Part shown: positions 28,951 through 36,801 of the stretch, piece after piece
Layout: each line of letters starts with the position of its first letter
How positions within the stretch are numbered: the stretch's first letter is position 1
IMG/VR virus record: IMGVR_UViG_3300024518_000034
Location: 1 to 64,000 of that record
DNA: 64,000 nucleotides
Source: a virus
Strand: one strand, 5' to 3'
Made by a program: the position numbers and the translations under genes
The notes under the pieces: model-generated
The model's database searches: none
What the model was told of the DNA's origin: nothing
Seen by the model: the letters and a program-made list of their open reading frames with translations, nothing else

Positions 28951-29235
28951 ATGTCCAATGATTTAGAGATTTCAGAAAAGAGAAAAGCTATGAAATATAA
29001 AGTAAGAACAACGTGTTTGAAATTGAGAGGATGGTATTCGCGCCCGCTGCTTTTTAAGTGGGGAAATAGTAGCCTTGTAGAAGCCGAAGCGAAAGAAGAT
29101 TGCTACGATTCTGTAGAAGAAGCTAAAGATGAAGTGATTCAGATGAGAAAAGAGGGAGACTGTCAGGATCTTGTGATTGTGGGAGTCGAAGATGGGATAG
29201 TGAAAAGTTACTATCCAGATAAGTGGAGATTATAA
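28951..29235 (+). CDS. Small protein, unknown (94 or 81 aa)
   Basis: Two starts are possible: ATG 28951, near the predicted transcript start with no ribosome site, or ATG 28990 after GAGAAAAGCT, which I slightly prefer. The protein is basic then acidic, with beta-like segments. Its stop overlaps the next ATG. Function unknown. Confidence 0.62.
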   Translation: MSNDLEISEKRKAMKYKVRTTCLKLRGWYSRPLLFKWGNSSLVEAEAKEDCYDSVEEAKDEVIQMRKEGDCQDLVIVGVEDGIVKSYYPDKWRL

Positions 29236-29483
29236 TGAAAAGCGAAGAAGAACTAACTTGGATAGAATTTGATGCGAGGGAAATATTGAGTAGGCAATCG
29301 TCAAGAAATGCTAATACAATTGTTGAACTCGTTGAAGAAATTAGGCGACTGAAGAATGAGAGTAAAGTGGGCGAGGCTCGTAAATTGCTTGAATGGGTTG
29401 ACGCTGATTCTAGAGATAGAGAGTTCACTGCTGGTGAGTGGCAAGATAGAGTTATGAAATGGCTGAATAGTAATGATTTCTAA
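29235..29483 (+). CDS. Small acidic helical protein (82 aa)
   Basis: Start taken as ATG 29235, overlapping the previous stop; the in-frame ATG at 29223 is inside that gene. The 82 residues are mostly charged helix. It overlaps the next small gene by 11 bases. Not recognised. Confidence 0.62.
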   Translation: MKSEEELTWIEFDAREILSRQSSRNANTIVELVEEIRRLKNESKVGEARKLLEWVDADSRDREFTAGEWQDRVMKWLNSNDF

Positions 29484-29649
29484 ACTAATTAAGTGGTGGA
29501 ACGATCCGTGTCGAAGGAGTAACCACTATTGGAAGACCTATGCCGCTGTACATATGAAGCCTATGGATTGGATTAATTCTCCTTATGGGTTTTATAGAAT
29601 CTGCAATAATTGCAATAAATCGGAAGGAATTGGAGAAAGGTATAAATAA
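29473..29649 (+). CDS. Small Cys/Trp-containing protein (58 aa)
   Basis: ATG 29473 overlaps the end of the previous gene. Fifty-eight residues, basic and aromatic, with C-N-N-C near the C-terminus and another Cys near residue 13. It ends in TAATG, sharing a base with the next start, so it is probably translated by coupling. Confidence 0.55.
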   Translation: MISKLIKWWNDPCRRSNHYWKTYAAVHMKPMDWINSPYGFYRICNNCNKSEGIGERYK

Positions 29650-29846
29650 TGTATAGAATATGTCAACTAATTTGGGCGATCTTCATGGTCGGAATTATGA
29701 GCTATTTGGTAGGATGGAAGGACTGGAGTCTCTGGACGTTCTTCTTCTACGGAATTATCTGGTTTGCTGCTGCCGCAGTCATGTATGGAGGCGGCGAGTT
29801 GGATCTTACAAAAATTAAAACAGTTAGAAGGGAGGTAGTAGAATGA
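29649..29846 (+). CDS. Small membrane protein (65 aa)
   Basis: Two hydrophobic helices, about residues 4-21 and 28-46, with a short KDWS turn between and a basic tail. An inner-membrane protein of unknown role. Starts in the stop of the previous gene. Confidence 0.7.
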   Translation: MYRICQLIWAIFMVGIMSYLVGWKDWSLWTFFFYGIIWFAAAAVMYGGGELDLTKIKTVRREVVE

Positions 29847-30226
29847 AAAAGAAACCTGGATGTCCAGAGTGCTATGGCGTGGGAGAAGAATTTTGCCAGT
29901 GTGGATATGGCCCAGACGCACTTTCACTAACTGAGGAAGATTTGGATAAAATGAAAGTTGAAGCCATTAGAGGTGCAAGTGGTGTAATAGGTCATTTCAT
30001 GAATGAATTTCCGGTGTCTCAACAATATATGTTAATTACTCAAGCTCGCCAAGCGATTAGGTTGGCTCAGCACATTAAGAAACTTGAAGAATCAAGAGAT
30101 AAAGCTTATACTATTGGAAGACATGATGGTATGAGAACAGCAGCAAGACTTGTATTTGTTCCATTTGAACACGCAAAGGTTCAGTGTGATAAAATAATTG
30201 AAGTTTTTAGAAAGGCTGGAGAATAA
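29843..30226 (+). CDS. Protein with N-terminal Cys cluster (127 aa)
   Basis: C-P-E-C and C-Q-C-G in the first 25 residues form a probable zinc knuckle, followed by about 95 residues of helices. AGGGAGGTAG precedes the ATG. No family recognised. Confidence 0.65.
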   Translation: MKKKPGCPECYGVGEEFCQCGYGPDALSLTEEDLDKMKVEAIRGASGVIGHFMNEFPVSQQYMLITQARQAIRLAQHIKKLEESRDKAYTIGRHDGMRTAARLVFVPFEHAKVQCDKIIEVFRKAGE

Positions 30227-30228
30227 CA

Positions 30229-30300
30229 ATGTTAGAATTCTTTTTGATAGTTGGTGCATATCTTATTTTTAGAGCTATTTGTGTATTGGGAAACAAATGA
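30229..30300 (+). CDS. Tiny membrane peptide (23 aa)
   Basis: ATG 30229 to TGA 30300 encodes one hydrophobic helix with a basic end. It fits exactly between its neighbours, overlapping the next start by four bases, which supports it despite its size. Confidence 0.45.
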   Translation: MLEFFLIVGAYLIFRAICVLGNK

Positions 30301-30503
30301 AAGGGGTAAAGAAGAAATGCCTCTGTAGAGGTTGCAAGTTTTGGGAAGAGATGAATAAGAACAATATTACCGTCTGGCCATGGGGCTCTAACAACAGTTG
30401 GATCGCAGCCACCCCTGGACCAGACCCAAAAGCTAGAGGAAATGGATCAACTCCTATGAAAGCTGTGATTGATTGCTTAAAGAAAGTGAAGGAAAATGAC
30501 TAA
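30297..30503 (+). CDS. Small basic Cys-containing protein (68 aa)
   Basis: Start chosen at ATG 30297 in the ATGA overlap. The sequence has C-L-C-R-G-C early, then a Trp/Pro/Gly-rich middle. Possible zinc knuckle. Function unknown. Confidence 0.6.
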   Translation: MKGVKKKCLCRGCKFWEEMNKNNITVWPWGSNNSWIAATPGPDPKARGNGSTPMKAVIDCLKKVKEND

Positions 30504-30789
30504 ACCTATTAGTCCAGATGAAGTAGACGATGAAAAGCTCAAGAATATACCAGATGAAGTTATAGAAACCATTAATGGTTTTATCGCCCAAGACTGGGAT
30601 GGAAGGATGGCAAAAATAAGCAATAGTACTTTGACGAGAGTACTTAAAGATAAATTGGGAAGTAGATTCCGCCATGATTGGTTAAAGTTTGAGACAATTT
30701 ATAGACAGGCAGGGTGGAAAGTAGTATGCGACAGGCCGGGATATAATGAATGTTACGATATGAACTGGACCTTTACAAAGGAGAAATAA
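30496..30789 (+). CDS. Conserved-type phage protein (97 aa)
   Basis: Encodes 97 residues: an acidic start, then VIETINGFIAQDWDGR and a C-terminal IYRQAGWKVVCDRPGYNE segment. I recall this layout (an N-terminal 'I-x-x-x-W-D/N-G' helix and a 'Y-R-x-A-G-W-x-V' strand) from many T4-type phage proteins of unknown function. Overlaps the previous gene by eight bases. Confidence 0.68.
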   Translation: MTKPISPDEVDDEKLKNIPDEVIETINGFIAQDWDGRMAKISNSTLTRVLKDKLGSRFRHDWLKFETIYRQAGWKVVCDRPGYNECYDMNWTFTKEK

Positions 30790-30790
30790 A

Positions 30791-30952
30791 GTGAAAGATA
30801 AGAAGAAGTGTACGAGTAAGAAGATTGTTAAATCTTTTTTTATTAAAAGAGAAGTTCAGTGTGAAAAAGAAGAGAATCATGATGGGGAACACTATAAGGT
30901 AACGTTGTGCGGAGAACATAAGTGGACAACGGAGGTGGAAAGTGATAACTAA
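30791..30952 (+). CDS. Small basic protein (53 aa)
   Basis: GTG 30791 starts two bases after the previous stop, behind AAGGAGAAATAAA. Lys-rich N-terminus, then C-x-x...C and His residues. Overlaps the next gene by 11 bases. Unknown. Confidence 0.5.
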   Translation: MKDKKKCTSKKIVKSFFIKREVQCEKEENHDGEHYKVTLCGEHKWTTEVESDN

Positions 30953-31250
30953 AGAAATGATAGAAACCATAGATGAGTATGGCGGAACGATGACGATTTC
31001 AAATATTGAAATAGCGGACGGAGATTTGTTAGCTGACGACGTGAGAGTTTATGCTGGAGATTCCGGTTGTCCTCACAAACACCCATATATAAAAGAAACA
31101 GGACATGGACTTACAGATGTTAATGTTTGTGTAACTGAAGACGAATTTGATACTTTGGAAAAGCAAGTTGAAGAAGCGGTTAGAAGATTTCTAGAAGAAC
31201 AGATGAAACCAGTTAACAGTCCAGTTAGTTGTTGTCCACCTTCAAAATAG
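30942..31250 (+). CDS. Unknown acidic protein (102 aa)
   Basis: GTG 30942 with GGAGGTGGAAA upstream. The 102 residues combine beta-like segments with an acidic C-terminal helix and a tail with adjacent Cys residues (S-C-C-P-P). Last gene before the promoter at 31254. Not recognised. Confidence 0.6.
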   Translation: MITKEMIETIDEYGGTMTISNIEIADGDLLADDVRVYAGDSGCPHKHPYIKETGHGLTDVNVCVTEDEFDTLEKQVEEAVRRFLEEQMKPVNSPVSCCPPSK

Positions 31251-31253
31251 CCC

Positions 31254-31281
31254 TTGACAAGGGCTGTACTCGTGGTATACT
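31254..31281 (+). promoter_or_regulatory. Sigma70-type promoter with extended -10
   Basis: TTGACA (31254-31259), 16 bases ending GTGG, TATACT (31276-31281). The -35 sits inside CCCTTGACAAGGG, a small palindrome that could hide it or serve as an operator. Drives the gene at 31321 onward. Confidence 0.85.
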
Positions 31282-31320
31282 AGTAGTTGATAAGTGAACA
31301 GTTTTCTTAAGGGGTTTAAC

Positions 31321-31674
31321 ATGTACGAACACAGAGAATATGCACCTACGTTGGAAGCATTGCAGGAAGGTGTTGAAGCTGCAATGGTTTATGAAGAAGG
31401 ACACGGGCACAGGTGGTCAGATGGAGCAAACCCATGTCCAGCGCTTAGAATGGCTGTAGTGGACAAGTTGATTTCTGAGGAAGATTGCCAAAAGATCATC
31501 GACCATGGAAGAGAAGGTCTTCCAATGGAGTTTTGTAGGGCACCTTCAACTGTGTCCTGGTATTTGATTGATGTAATGGAATATTTGGACAGAGTATTTG
31601 AGTGTGAAAAGTATCCATTTATCTTAAATAAGACTCCAGTAGAAGTCGCAGAGATTTTGACGAGAGAAATTTAG
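31321..31674 (+). CDS. Unknown acidic protein (117 aa)
   Basis: ATG 31321 follows TTAAGGGGTTTAAC, better than the GTG at 31294. The 117 residues contain His-rich GHGHRW near residue 30 and Cys residues spaced through the chain. It is the first gene after a strong promoter, so likely early. No family recognised. Confidence 0.65.
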   Translation: MYEHREYAPTLEALQEGVEAAMVYEEGHGHRWSDGANPCPALRMAVVDKLISEEDCQKIIDHGREGLPMEFCRAPSTVSWYLIDVMEYLDRVFECEKYPFILNKTPVEVAEILTREI

Positions 31675-31811
31675 TGAATAAGAACACATTTTCTAGTGAT
31701 AACTATTTGGATGGATATATTGTGGGCTGTATTGTGGGGGTTTTGGCAGTCTGGGTATCTATCATAGCGTTAATTTTAACGGGGACAATATGGAAGGTAT
31801 TTATAAGATGA
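31674..31811 (+). CDS. Small membrane protein (45 aa)
   Basis: GTG 31674 shares its first base with the previous stop (TAGTG). One hydrophobic helix covers about residues 14-40. Overlaps the next ATG by four bases. A single-pass membrane peptide. Confidence 0.55.
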   Translation: MNKNTFSSDNYLDGYIVGCIVGVLAVWVSIIALILTGTIWKVFIR

Positions 31812-32218
31812 CAATTACAGAGAAAAGAGAGAGAGTCGATAATTTATGGAAGTGGGTAATTGCTCTTAAGTCTGGAAAATATAAGCACATTAAAGATTTC
31901 CTAAGAACAAGTGAAGGATACGACTGTTTTGGTGTGGCTTGCGAAGTCTTCAAAGAAGAGGGAGACGAGTGGACTCTTGAGGAAGGTGAAATTGATTACC
32001 TTTTCGTTCCAAATGGCACAAAAGTCGGACTTGCATTTGGACCGCCAAGGAAAATAATGGAAAAATTGGGACTTTCTTTGGAAGATGAACAGTTCATAGT
32101 GGAAGTTAACGATAAGAATGATGATTTTATTGAAGTTGCAAAAACCATTGTCCATTTTTATGTTAAACCAGTTGAGATGTCAATTGGTGTATTTAATATG
32201 CAGTGCGAGGCGATATAG
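31808..32218 (+). CDS. Conserved-type phage protein (136 aa)
   Basis: Start set at ATG 31808, overlapping the previous TGA. Early KWVIALKSGKYKHIKDFLRT and GYDCFGVACEVFKE resemble a common phage family with an 'L-x-S-G-x-Y-x-Q...C-C-L-G-V-L-C-D/E' signature, here with two Cys. The family's function is unknown to me. An alternative ATG at 31790 is inside the upstream gene. Confidence 0.65.
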   Translation: MTITEKRERVDNLWKWVIALKSGKYKHIKDFLRTSEGYDCFGVACEVFKEEGDEWTLEEGEIDYLFVPNGTKVGLAFGPPRKIMEKLGLSLEDEQFIVEVNDKNDDFIEVAKTIVHFYVKPVEMSIGVFNMQCEAI

Positions 32219-33213
32219 TGATAAATAATAAAGCTAAAGAAATTCTGGACGAGATGGATCTGTCAGGGTGTCCGTGGGTGAAAGATAATCTTATCTTTTT
32301 GACGCTCGCAGGATCCAGATCTTACGGGACGCACACGGAAACAAGCGATTACGACTATCGCGGAATCTGCATTCCTCCAACTGACTACTTTATCGGACTA
32401 AAATCTTTTGAACAAGCAGAGTGTCGCAGAACAGATACTACGATTTTTGGTATTAAGAAGTTTATCAAGCTTTTGATAGACTGCAATCCTAATATTGTTG
32501 AACTATTGTTCACAGATGAGGAAAACATTGTCTATAAACATCCAATTATGGATGTATTACTGAGAGATAAGGAGTTCTGGCTTTCTAAGAGAGCAAAAAA
32601 TACGTTTCTAGGGTACGCTACGTCTCAATTGAAGAGAATTGAGGGACATAAAAAGTGGATCGACAATCCTGTCGAAAAGCCCAAGCGTGGGACTTGGGGT
32701 ATTGCTATGGATAAGAGTAAAATAAACGCCCTAAGAATTTTTGCAAATCATGAATTGATAAACATGGGATTAACTGAACACTATGTAGAGGTATTGAGAG
32801 AAGAACAAAAATACCACACAGATCTGCAAAACTATAAAAATTATAAACAGTGGATGGACAATAGGAATGAGCATCGCGCCAAACTAGAAGCAAATGCGGG
32901 ATATGACACAAAACACGCTATGCATTTAGTAAGATTACTAAAGATGGCAAGGGAAATAGCTGATTGGAAAATTGTATTTGTAAAAAGACCAGATGTAGAT
33001 TTTTTAAACAACATAAGAAAAGGTATTTATTCTTATGAGTGGATAATAGAGTACGCTGAAGAGTTTGAAGATTTTGTAAAGAAGGCATTTGAAGAGTCGA
33101 ATCTTAAAGACAGAGTGGATGTAAACAAGGCTAGTAACATATTGTGGAATATGGTGATGAATTTTCACAGTATGAGTGTGGGGTTAGAGCCAGAGGGGGT
33201 CGTGGTCGTGTAG
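32218..33213 (+). CDS. RlaP-type nucleotidyltransferase (Pol beta superfamily)
   Basis: Encodes 331 residues from GTG 32218 (GAGG seven bases upstream; shares a base with the prior stop). GSRSYG (32-37) followed by DYDYRG (44-49) is the Pol beta-type G-S-x(n)-D-x-D catalytic motif, in the form typical of RlaP proteins, which occur with RNA ligases. The remaining 280 residues are helical. It probably adds nucleotides to RNA ends during tRNA repair, with the ligase at 15694 doing the sealing; pairing is inferred. It is a full-length member. Confidence 0.85.
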   Translation: MINNKAKEILDEMDLSGCPWVKDNLIFLTLAGSRSYGTHTETSDYDYRGICIPPTDYFIGLKSFEQAECRRTDTTIFGIKKFIKLLIDCNPNIVELLFTDEENIVYKHPIMDVLLRDKEFWLSKRAKNTFLGYATSQLKRIEGHKKWIDNPVEKPKRGTWGIAMDKSKINALRIFANHELINMGLTEHYVEVLREEQKYHTDLQNYKNYKQWMDNRNEHRAKLEANAGYDTKHAMHLVRLLKMAREIADWKIVFVKRPDVDFLNNIRKGIYSYEWIIEYAEEFEDFVKKAFEESNLKDRVDVNKASNILWNMVMNFHSMSVGLEPEGVVVV

Positions 33214-33570
33214 GTGGATAGAATAGAGTTGACAATGACAGATCATATTTGTGATTTAGGAAGTAAATTTTTTGTGGTAGCTTGCGATGATGAGAGAAGA
33301 GGACATTGGTATCTTGAGGATTTAGATGGAGAGAACATGATAAATCCAATCACGTTTTGTCCTTTTTGCGGAAAGAATTTACATGATATGAATAAAATAG
33401 AATGTGAGATATGCGAAGGAAAGATAGAATTGAATGGAAAAGAGTGTGTCGCCTGTCAAGGAACAGGTTGGGAACAAGCTCCCGATCCTGAGGACGGAAT
33501 AGACGCACCAATCGTTCTTGGTTTTATGGAAAAACAAAAAGAAAGACAATTGGAGAAAAAAAATGAATGA
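33214..33570 (+). CDS. Small protein with two zinc-type Cys pairs (118 aa)
   Basis: Starts at GTG 33214 or ATG 33235; neither has a clear ribosome site. CPFCG in the middle and C-E-I-C ... C-V-A-C-Q-G-T-G form two pairs, the latter like a DnaJ zinc repeat. Acidic end. Function unknown. Confidence 0.62.
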   Translation: MDRIELTMTDHICDLGSKFFVVACDDERRGHWYLEDLDGENMINPITFCPFCGKNLHDMNKIECEICEGKIELNGKECVACQGTGWEQAPDPEDGIDAPIVLGFMEKQKERQLEKKNE

Positions 33571-33706
33571 AAATACTAAAGAAAATTTAATCGGGGGTTC
33601 GATGATGGCAGGAATGGGAATACTATATTTAACACTTGTAGGTGTATCTATAGCTGTTCCAGTAATGATAGTAGTTTTGACACTTAGGTTTATGGGAGTA
33701 CTCTAA
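33563..33706 (+). CDS. Small membrane protein (47 aa)
   Basis: ATG 33563 follows TGGAGAAAAAA and overlaps the preceding stop. One long hydrophobic helix (about 11-42). It ends in TAATG, sharing a base with the next start. Confidence 0.62.
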   Translation: MNENTKENLIGGSMMAGMGILYLTLVGVSIAVPVMIVVLTLRFMGVL

Positions 33707-33948
33707 TGTTTGAGCAGGACCGAAAGGTAATGTTCGAACATCAAGGTAAAAAAAGATTTGGTATAGTTGCGGGAGTTTTTAGAAGAAACAACAATCACTT
33801 GTATATCGTTAAATTAGATAAAAAAATTAAAGATTACCCATACGAATGCGTAGGAGTATATGGACATGCTATTGTCCCAATGGAAGATGAAGATGCCAAA
33901 CTTGAGAGTTATGAAGTTGAAACTAGAAGAGGTGGATGTATTTCGTAA
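33706..33948 (+). CDS. Small barrel-like protein (80 aa)
   Basis: Encodes 80 residues. The first 60 have the pattern of short strands typical of small SH3- or KOW-like barrels (VMFEHQGKKRFGIVAGVF, HLYIVKLD), then an acidic helix. Unknown role. Confidence 0.6.
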   Translation: MFEQDRKVMFEHQGKKRFGIVAGVFRRNNNHLYIVKLDKKIKDYPYECVGVYGHAIVPMEDEDAKLESYEVETRRGGCIS

Positions 33949-34261
33949 CGTTTACATTTTAGCACTACTGATGTTGATGTTTAACGTGGCTGATTGGCAC
34001 TTAACGATGGCAGGCGTTGAGGCAGGGCTTTTGTATGAGAAAAACAAGTGGCTAGAAGAGACAATAGTAAAACACAGAAATTGGTTTCAACTTCTGGGTC
34101 TGAAAACTTTCATTTGTGGACTTATCATCGGTGGATTGATTTTTAGCCAAAAAGCTAGAGAAAGTATGTGGGTAAAAAGAGGATTGTTTATAGGGTGCGC
34201 GATTTATTTGTTGGTGGTTTCATGGAGTTTGCTGATATATAATATAGGAAAGTATATGTAG
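33911..34261 (+). CDS. Membrane protein, DUF5658-like
   Basis: Start chosen at ATG 33911 (GAGAG upstream), overlapping the previous gene. It has three hydrophobic segments (about 13-30, 55-73, 85-110) with DWHLT in the first loop and a 'N-K-W-L' after it, resembling small phage and bacterial membrane proteins of DUF5658. Function unknown. Confidence 0.62.
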   Translation: MKLKLEEVDVFRNVYILALLMLMFNVADWHLTMAGVEAGLLYEKNKWLEETIVKHRNWFQLLGLKTFICGLIIGGLIFSQKARESMWVKRGLFIGCAIYLLVVSWSLLIYNIGKYM

Positions 34262-34270
34262 ATAGTGTAA

Positions 34271-34372
34271 ATGGGTCGAAAAAAATATAAAATAAATGAA
34301 GATGTATTTGCTTTCATTGATAATGAAGAAAAAGCTTATTGGTTAGGGTTAAGGATGCTACAATATTTTTAG
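34271..34372 (+). pseudogene. Remnant of a homing endonuclease
   Basis: ATG 34271 opens 33 codons. The product ends EEKAYWLGL, the start of the 'E-K-A-Y-W-L-G-x-x-x-A-D-G' motif common at the N-terminus of free-standing homing endonucleases. The usual continuation is absent; a stop follows within ten codons, then DRKKELFDSLK in the next frame looks like a C-terminal scrap. So nearly the whole nuclease has been deleted. Confidence 0.6.
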
Positions 34373-34420
34373 ATAGAAAAAAAGAATTGTTTGATTCTTT
34401 AAAATAGAAAGAAAGTATCT

Positions 34421-34786
34421 ATGAAAACATGTACAGATTGTGGCTTTGACTGGCTTCCAGATCTTGAATCACTAAAATCAGATGATTGTCCAAGATGTAA
34501 GTGGAAAGAAAACATGGACTTACTTGATCAAAGTGAATGGGAAGGCGGCATGGAATTGGTCATTCAAAACAATATACAACTGCAAGCGCAGATAAATCAG
34601 ATCAGAAGAAATAATGAAGCAGCTATGGACATTCTGCAAACCTATGGTAACATAGAGGGTAGTGATCATAGGATGTGGGTGATAGATCAGACGTTAAGGG
34701 CCTTAATGGGCGACGATAAATATAAAAACTTTAGAGAAGAATTGTCCGAAGTTGGATATTCTTGGGAAGAAGGTATTGCACCGTGA
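34421..34786 (+). CDS. Zinc-ribbon plus helix protein (121 aa)
   Basis: C-T-D-C and C-P-R-C in the first 27 residues form a rubredoxin-like zinc ribbon. Residues 45-75 are a Gln/Ile-rich coiled coil, so it may dimerise. GAAAGAAAG precedes the ATG. Function unknown. Confidence 0.66.
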   Translation: MKTCTDCGFDWLPDLESLKSDDCPRCKWKENMDLLDQSEWEGGMELVIQNNIQLQAQINQIRRNNEAAMDILQTYGNIEGSDHRMWVIDQTLRALMGDDKYKNFREELSEVGYSWEEGIAP

Positions 34787-35583
34787 TAGAACTAATTCAA
34801 GCATTGATGGCAATTCTAATTTTGAATCTTGGAAATCCATCGTGGAACACTAGGCATGATATTCACGTAGCTATTGAAAAGGATAAAAATCCTGTATGGA
34901 TTAACCTTCTACATGAACAGAGAAAGTCAAAAGACTTAGAGATAAGATTTAGAATAAGAAGATTACTAAAGGTAAAAATACGTGAGACTCCACTAGTGTG
35001 GTTCGCAGAGAAGAAAAATAGACATTTTTTTTACTTGAAAGAAAATCAAGTTATGACAATGTTCAATACAAAACAAGAAATACCAAATTGGTTCAAAGAT
35101 AAACACTTTGGGCCTTTAAATGTTAAAGATAAAAGACTGGGAGTTAAATTGCTTGAAAAGGCAATTAGAGTGAAAGGTCTGTCCTACACAGATGAGACAT
35201 GGTGCATAGATCAGCTTATTAAAGTGAATACTCCAGGTGGAGTGGCTGTGTTATTGGGGTGGCTGAAAACTGATCCGACAGACACTAGAACAATCGGAGC
35301 TTTGTATAAGTATAAATCTATGACATCTTTGCAGGCTCTATTTTGGGCATATACAACGCTAGTCTATCCGGTTCGCCATCAAATGGCCAAAAGAATTTTT
35401 TGGTCGTGGGACGAGGGAAAACATAGGGGGTGGAAGAGCATTCCGCAGATTTACGAAGAGGCGGTAGGTTTATTTCCTAAAAGAATGATTAAGGCTCTCG
35501 CAAAAGAGGTAAGGATTTCTAAAAACAAAGAAAGCATGGAAGCGTTCGCATACATGGTCACTCAAGGATTGAGAGCAAAATGA
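34783..35583 (+). CDS. Unknown protein, possible HEAT-like repeats (266 aa)
   Basis: GTG 34783 overlaps the previous stop (GTGA). It begins with a hydrophobic helix that could be a signal or anchor, then helical pairs with a C-terminal half that looks like repeats (GGVAVLLGWLKTDPTDTRT). By eye this suggests an alpha-solenoid of HEAT type. No catalytic motif. Confidence 0.6.
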   Translation: MIELIQALMAILILNLGNPSWNTRHDIHVAIEKDKNPVWINLLHEQRKSKDLEIRFRIRRLLKVKIRETPLVWFAEKKNRHFFYLKENQVMTMFNTKQEIPNWFKDKHFGPLNVKDKRLGVKLLEKAIRVKGLSYTDETWCIDQLIKVNTPGGVAVLLGWLKTDPTDTRTIGALYKYKSMTSLQALFWAYTTLVYPVRHQMAKRIFWSWDEGKHRGWKSIPQIYEEAVGLFPKRMIKALAKEVRISKNKESMEAFAYMVTQGLRAK

Positions 35584-35750
35584 AAGAGTTGATGAATGAA
35601 CTCAGAAAAATTGATTGGTACGTATTCACTGTCGGGTTATTGGTCGGGTTATGTATTAGCCTCATCTTTGCCAATTGCCAACTTAACAGAAAGGCGAGTC
35701 TGCCGAAGAAAATCACTAAAGGAATTGAGAAGATTAAACAAGGTAATTGA
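35580..35750 (+). CDS. Small single-pass membrane protein (56 aa)
   Basis: ATG 35580 overlaps the preceding stop. A charged N-terminus, a hydrophobic helix (about 13-32) and a basic tail. This frame is preferred over a competing frame from 35596 because it starts in the stop overlap and shows a clean membrane segment. It might be a small inner-membrane spanin-like protein, but that is speculative. Confidence 0.58.
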   Translation: MKELMNELRKIDWYVFTVGLLVGLCISLIFANCQLNRKASLPKKITKGIEKIKQGN

Positions 35751-35787
35751 GATAGATAAGGGAAATTTGCTAGATAGGTATATTTAA

Positions 35788-36012
35788 ATGGAAAGTAAAA
35801 AACGAAGTATAGTGAAGTCTGTTACTTGGAGGATATTTAGTTTTATAGTAATTACAACTATTATCTTAGTAGCAACTGGAAATCCCCGCCTGGCTTTAGG
35901 TGTAGGAGTAGCTGAAGCAGCAGGAAAAACTATAATTTACTACATGCACGAAAGATGGTGGAATAATATAGAGTGGGGTAGAACAAAACAAGATGCTACT
36001 ATACAAAATTAA
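35788..36012 (+). CDS. DUF2061-like membrane protein
   Basis: Encodes 74 residues. RSIVKSVTWRIFSFIVITTII and GNPRLALGVGVAEAAGKTII, followed by YYMHERWWNNI, match the two-helix DUF2061 family with its conserved 'R-S-x-x-K-x-x-T-W-R' start and 'H-E-R-x-W' end. The family is found in bacteria and phages; its role is unknown. Confidence 0.85.
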   Translation: MESKKRSIVKSVTWRIFSFIVITTIILVATGNPRLALGVGVAEAAGKTIIYYMHERWWNNIEWGRTKQDATIQN

Positions 36013-36235
36013 GAGAACTGATGGTAAATTTTCGGGCGGTGGAGCATATCCAATGTTCGTTGAAAAAGGTAAAGAGTGGAAAACGATTGGGCATTTAAAA
36101 AGCCATTTGAGGTTAGTTAAAGATCAACGTACTATTGAAAGATATGACAATTGTGAAATAGTAGTTGTGAAGATGGTTGAAGAATCGTCACACGTCGTTA
36201 ATATGAAAGATTTAATTAAAGGGATGAAAAAATGA
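35993..36235 (+). CDS. Conserved-type small phage protein (80 aa)
   Basis: Encodes 80 residues with a strand-rich layout: YKIKRTDGKFSGGG, GKEWKTIGHLKSHLRL and CEIVVVKM. I recognise this pattern from many phage proteins of unknown function. Overlaps the DUF2061-like gene by 20 bases and the phosphoesterase gene by four. Confidence 0.68.
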   Translation: MLLYKIKRTDGKFSGGGAYPMFVEKGKEWKTIGHLKSHLRLVKDQRTIERYDNCEIVVVKMVEESSHVVNMKDLIKGMKK

Positions 36236-36801
36236 GTGGCGATACATATGTTTTTAGTGATCCGCATTTCAATCATGCGAATATTATCAAATATTGTAAT
36301 AGACCATTTTCCTGCGTAGAGGAAATGAATACTACAATGATTGATAATATAAATGCGGTGGTTGGACCAGGAGACATTCTTTGGTGCCTAGGCGATTGGG
36401 TATTCGGAAGAAATAAGGCTGAAAATGCTAAGAAATTTCTTGACAGAATAACTTGCGGAACGGTTAATCTGATTTGGGGAAATCACGATAAAAAGAGAGA
36501 CATGAGAGGTCTGTTCAATCAAGAACACGATATGTATACTATCCGTGTTCAGGATAGAGGGGAAAAGCAGTCTATTGTTCTGTGTCATTACGCTATGAGA
36601 ATCTGGAATAAGTCTCACCATGGCGTGTGGCATCTATATGGACACTCTCATGGTACGCTACCCGACGATCCAAATTCAATGTCATTTGATGTTGGTGTTG
36701 ATTGTCACGATTTCAAACCGCTAAGCTTCGATGACATAAAGAGGATTATGGCTCAAAAGCAGTTTCAACCAATTGATCATCACAATGCGAGTACGACATG
36801 A
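36232..36801 (+). CDS. Metallophosphoesterase
   Basis: Encodes 189 residues with the calcineurin-like order: SDPHFNH (9-15), GDILWCLGDW with the second Asp, GNHDKK, then LCHYAM and GHSHG. These supply the two-metal site. The phage members of this size are usually annotated as phosphoesterases of unknown substrate. No signal peptide. Starts in the overlap with the prior stop. Confidence 0.9.
   Translation: MSGDTYVFSDPHFNHANIIKYCNRPFSCVEEMNTTMIDNINAVVGPGDILWCLGDWVFGRNKAENAKKFLDRITCGTVNLIWGNHDKKRDMRGLFNQEHDMYTIRVQDRGEKQSIVLCHYAMRIWNKSHHGVWHLYGHSHGTLPDDPNSMSFDVGVDCHDFKPLSFDDIKRIMAQKQFQPIDHHNASTT

Noticed and set aside
19927-35750. Lipoprotein at 19927 and membrane peptide at 35580 as an o-spanin/i-spanin pair
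   Set aside because: They are 15 kb apart, not nested or adjacent, and neither has the usual periplasmic coiled coil or Pro-rich layout.
35596-35787. 63-codon frame overlapping the small membrane protein
   Set aside because: It has no good ribosome site and no clear features, whereas the frame from 35580 starts in the stop overlap and has a membrane helix.
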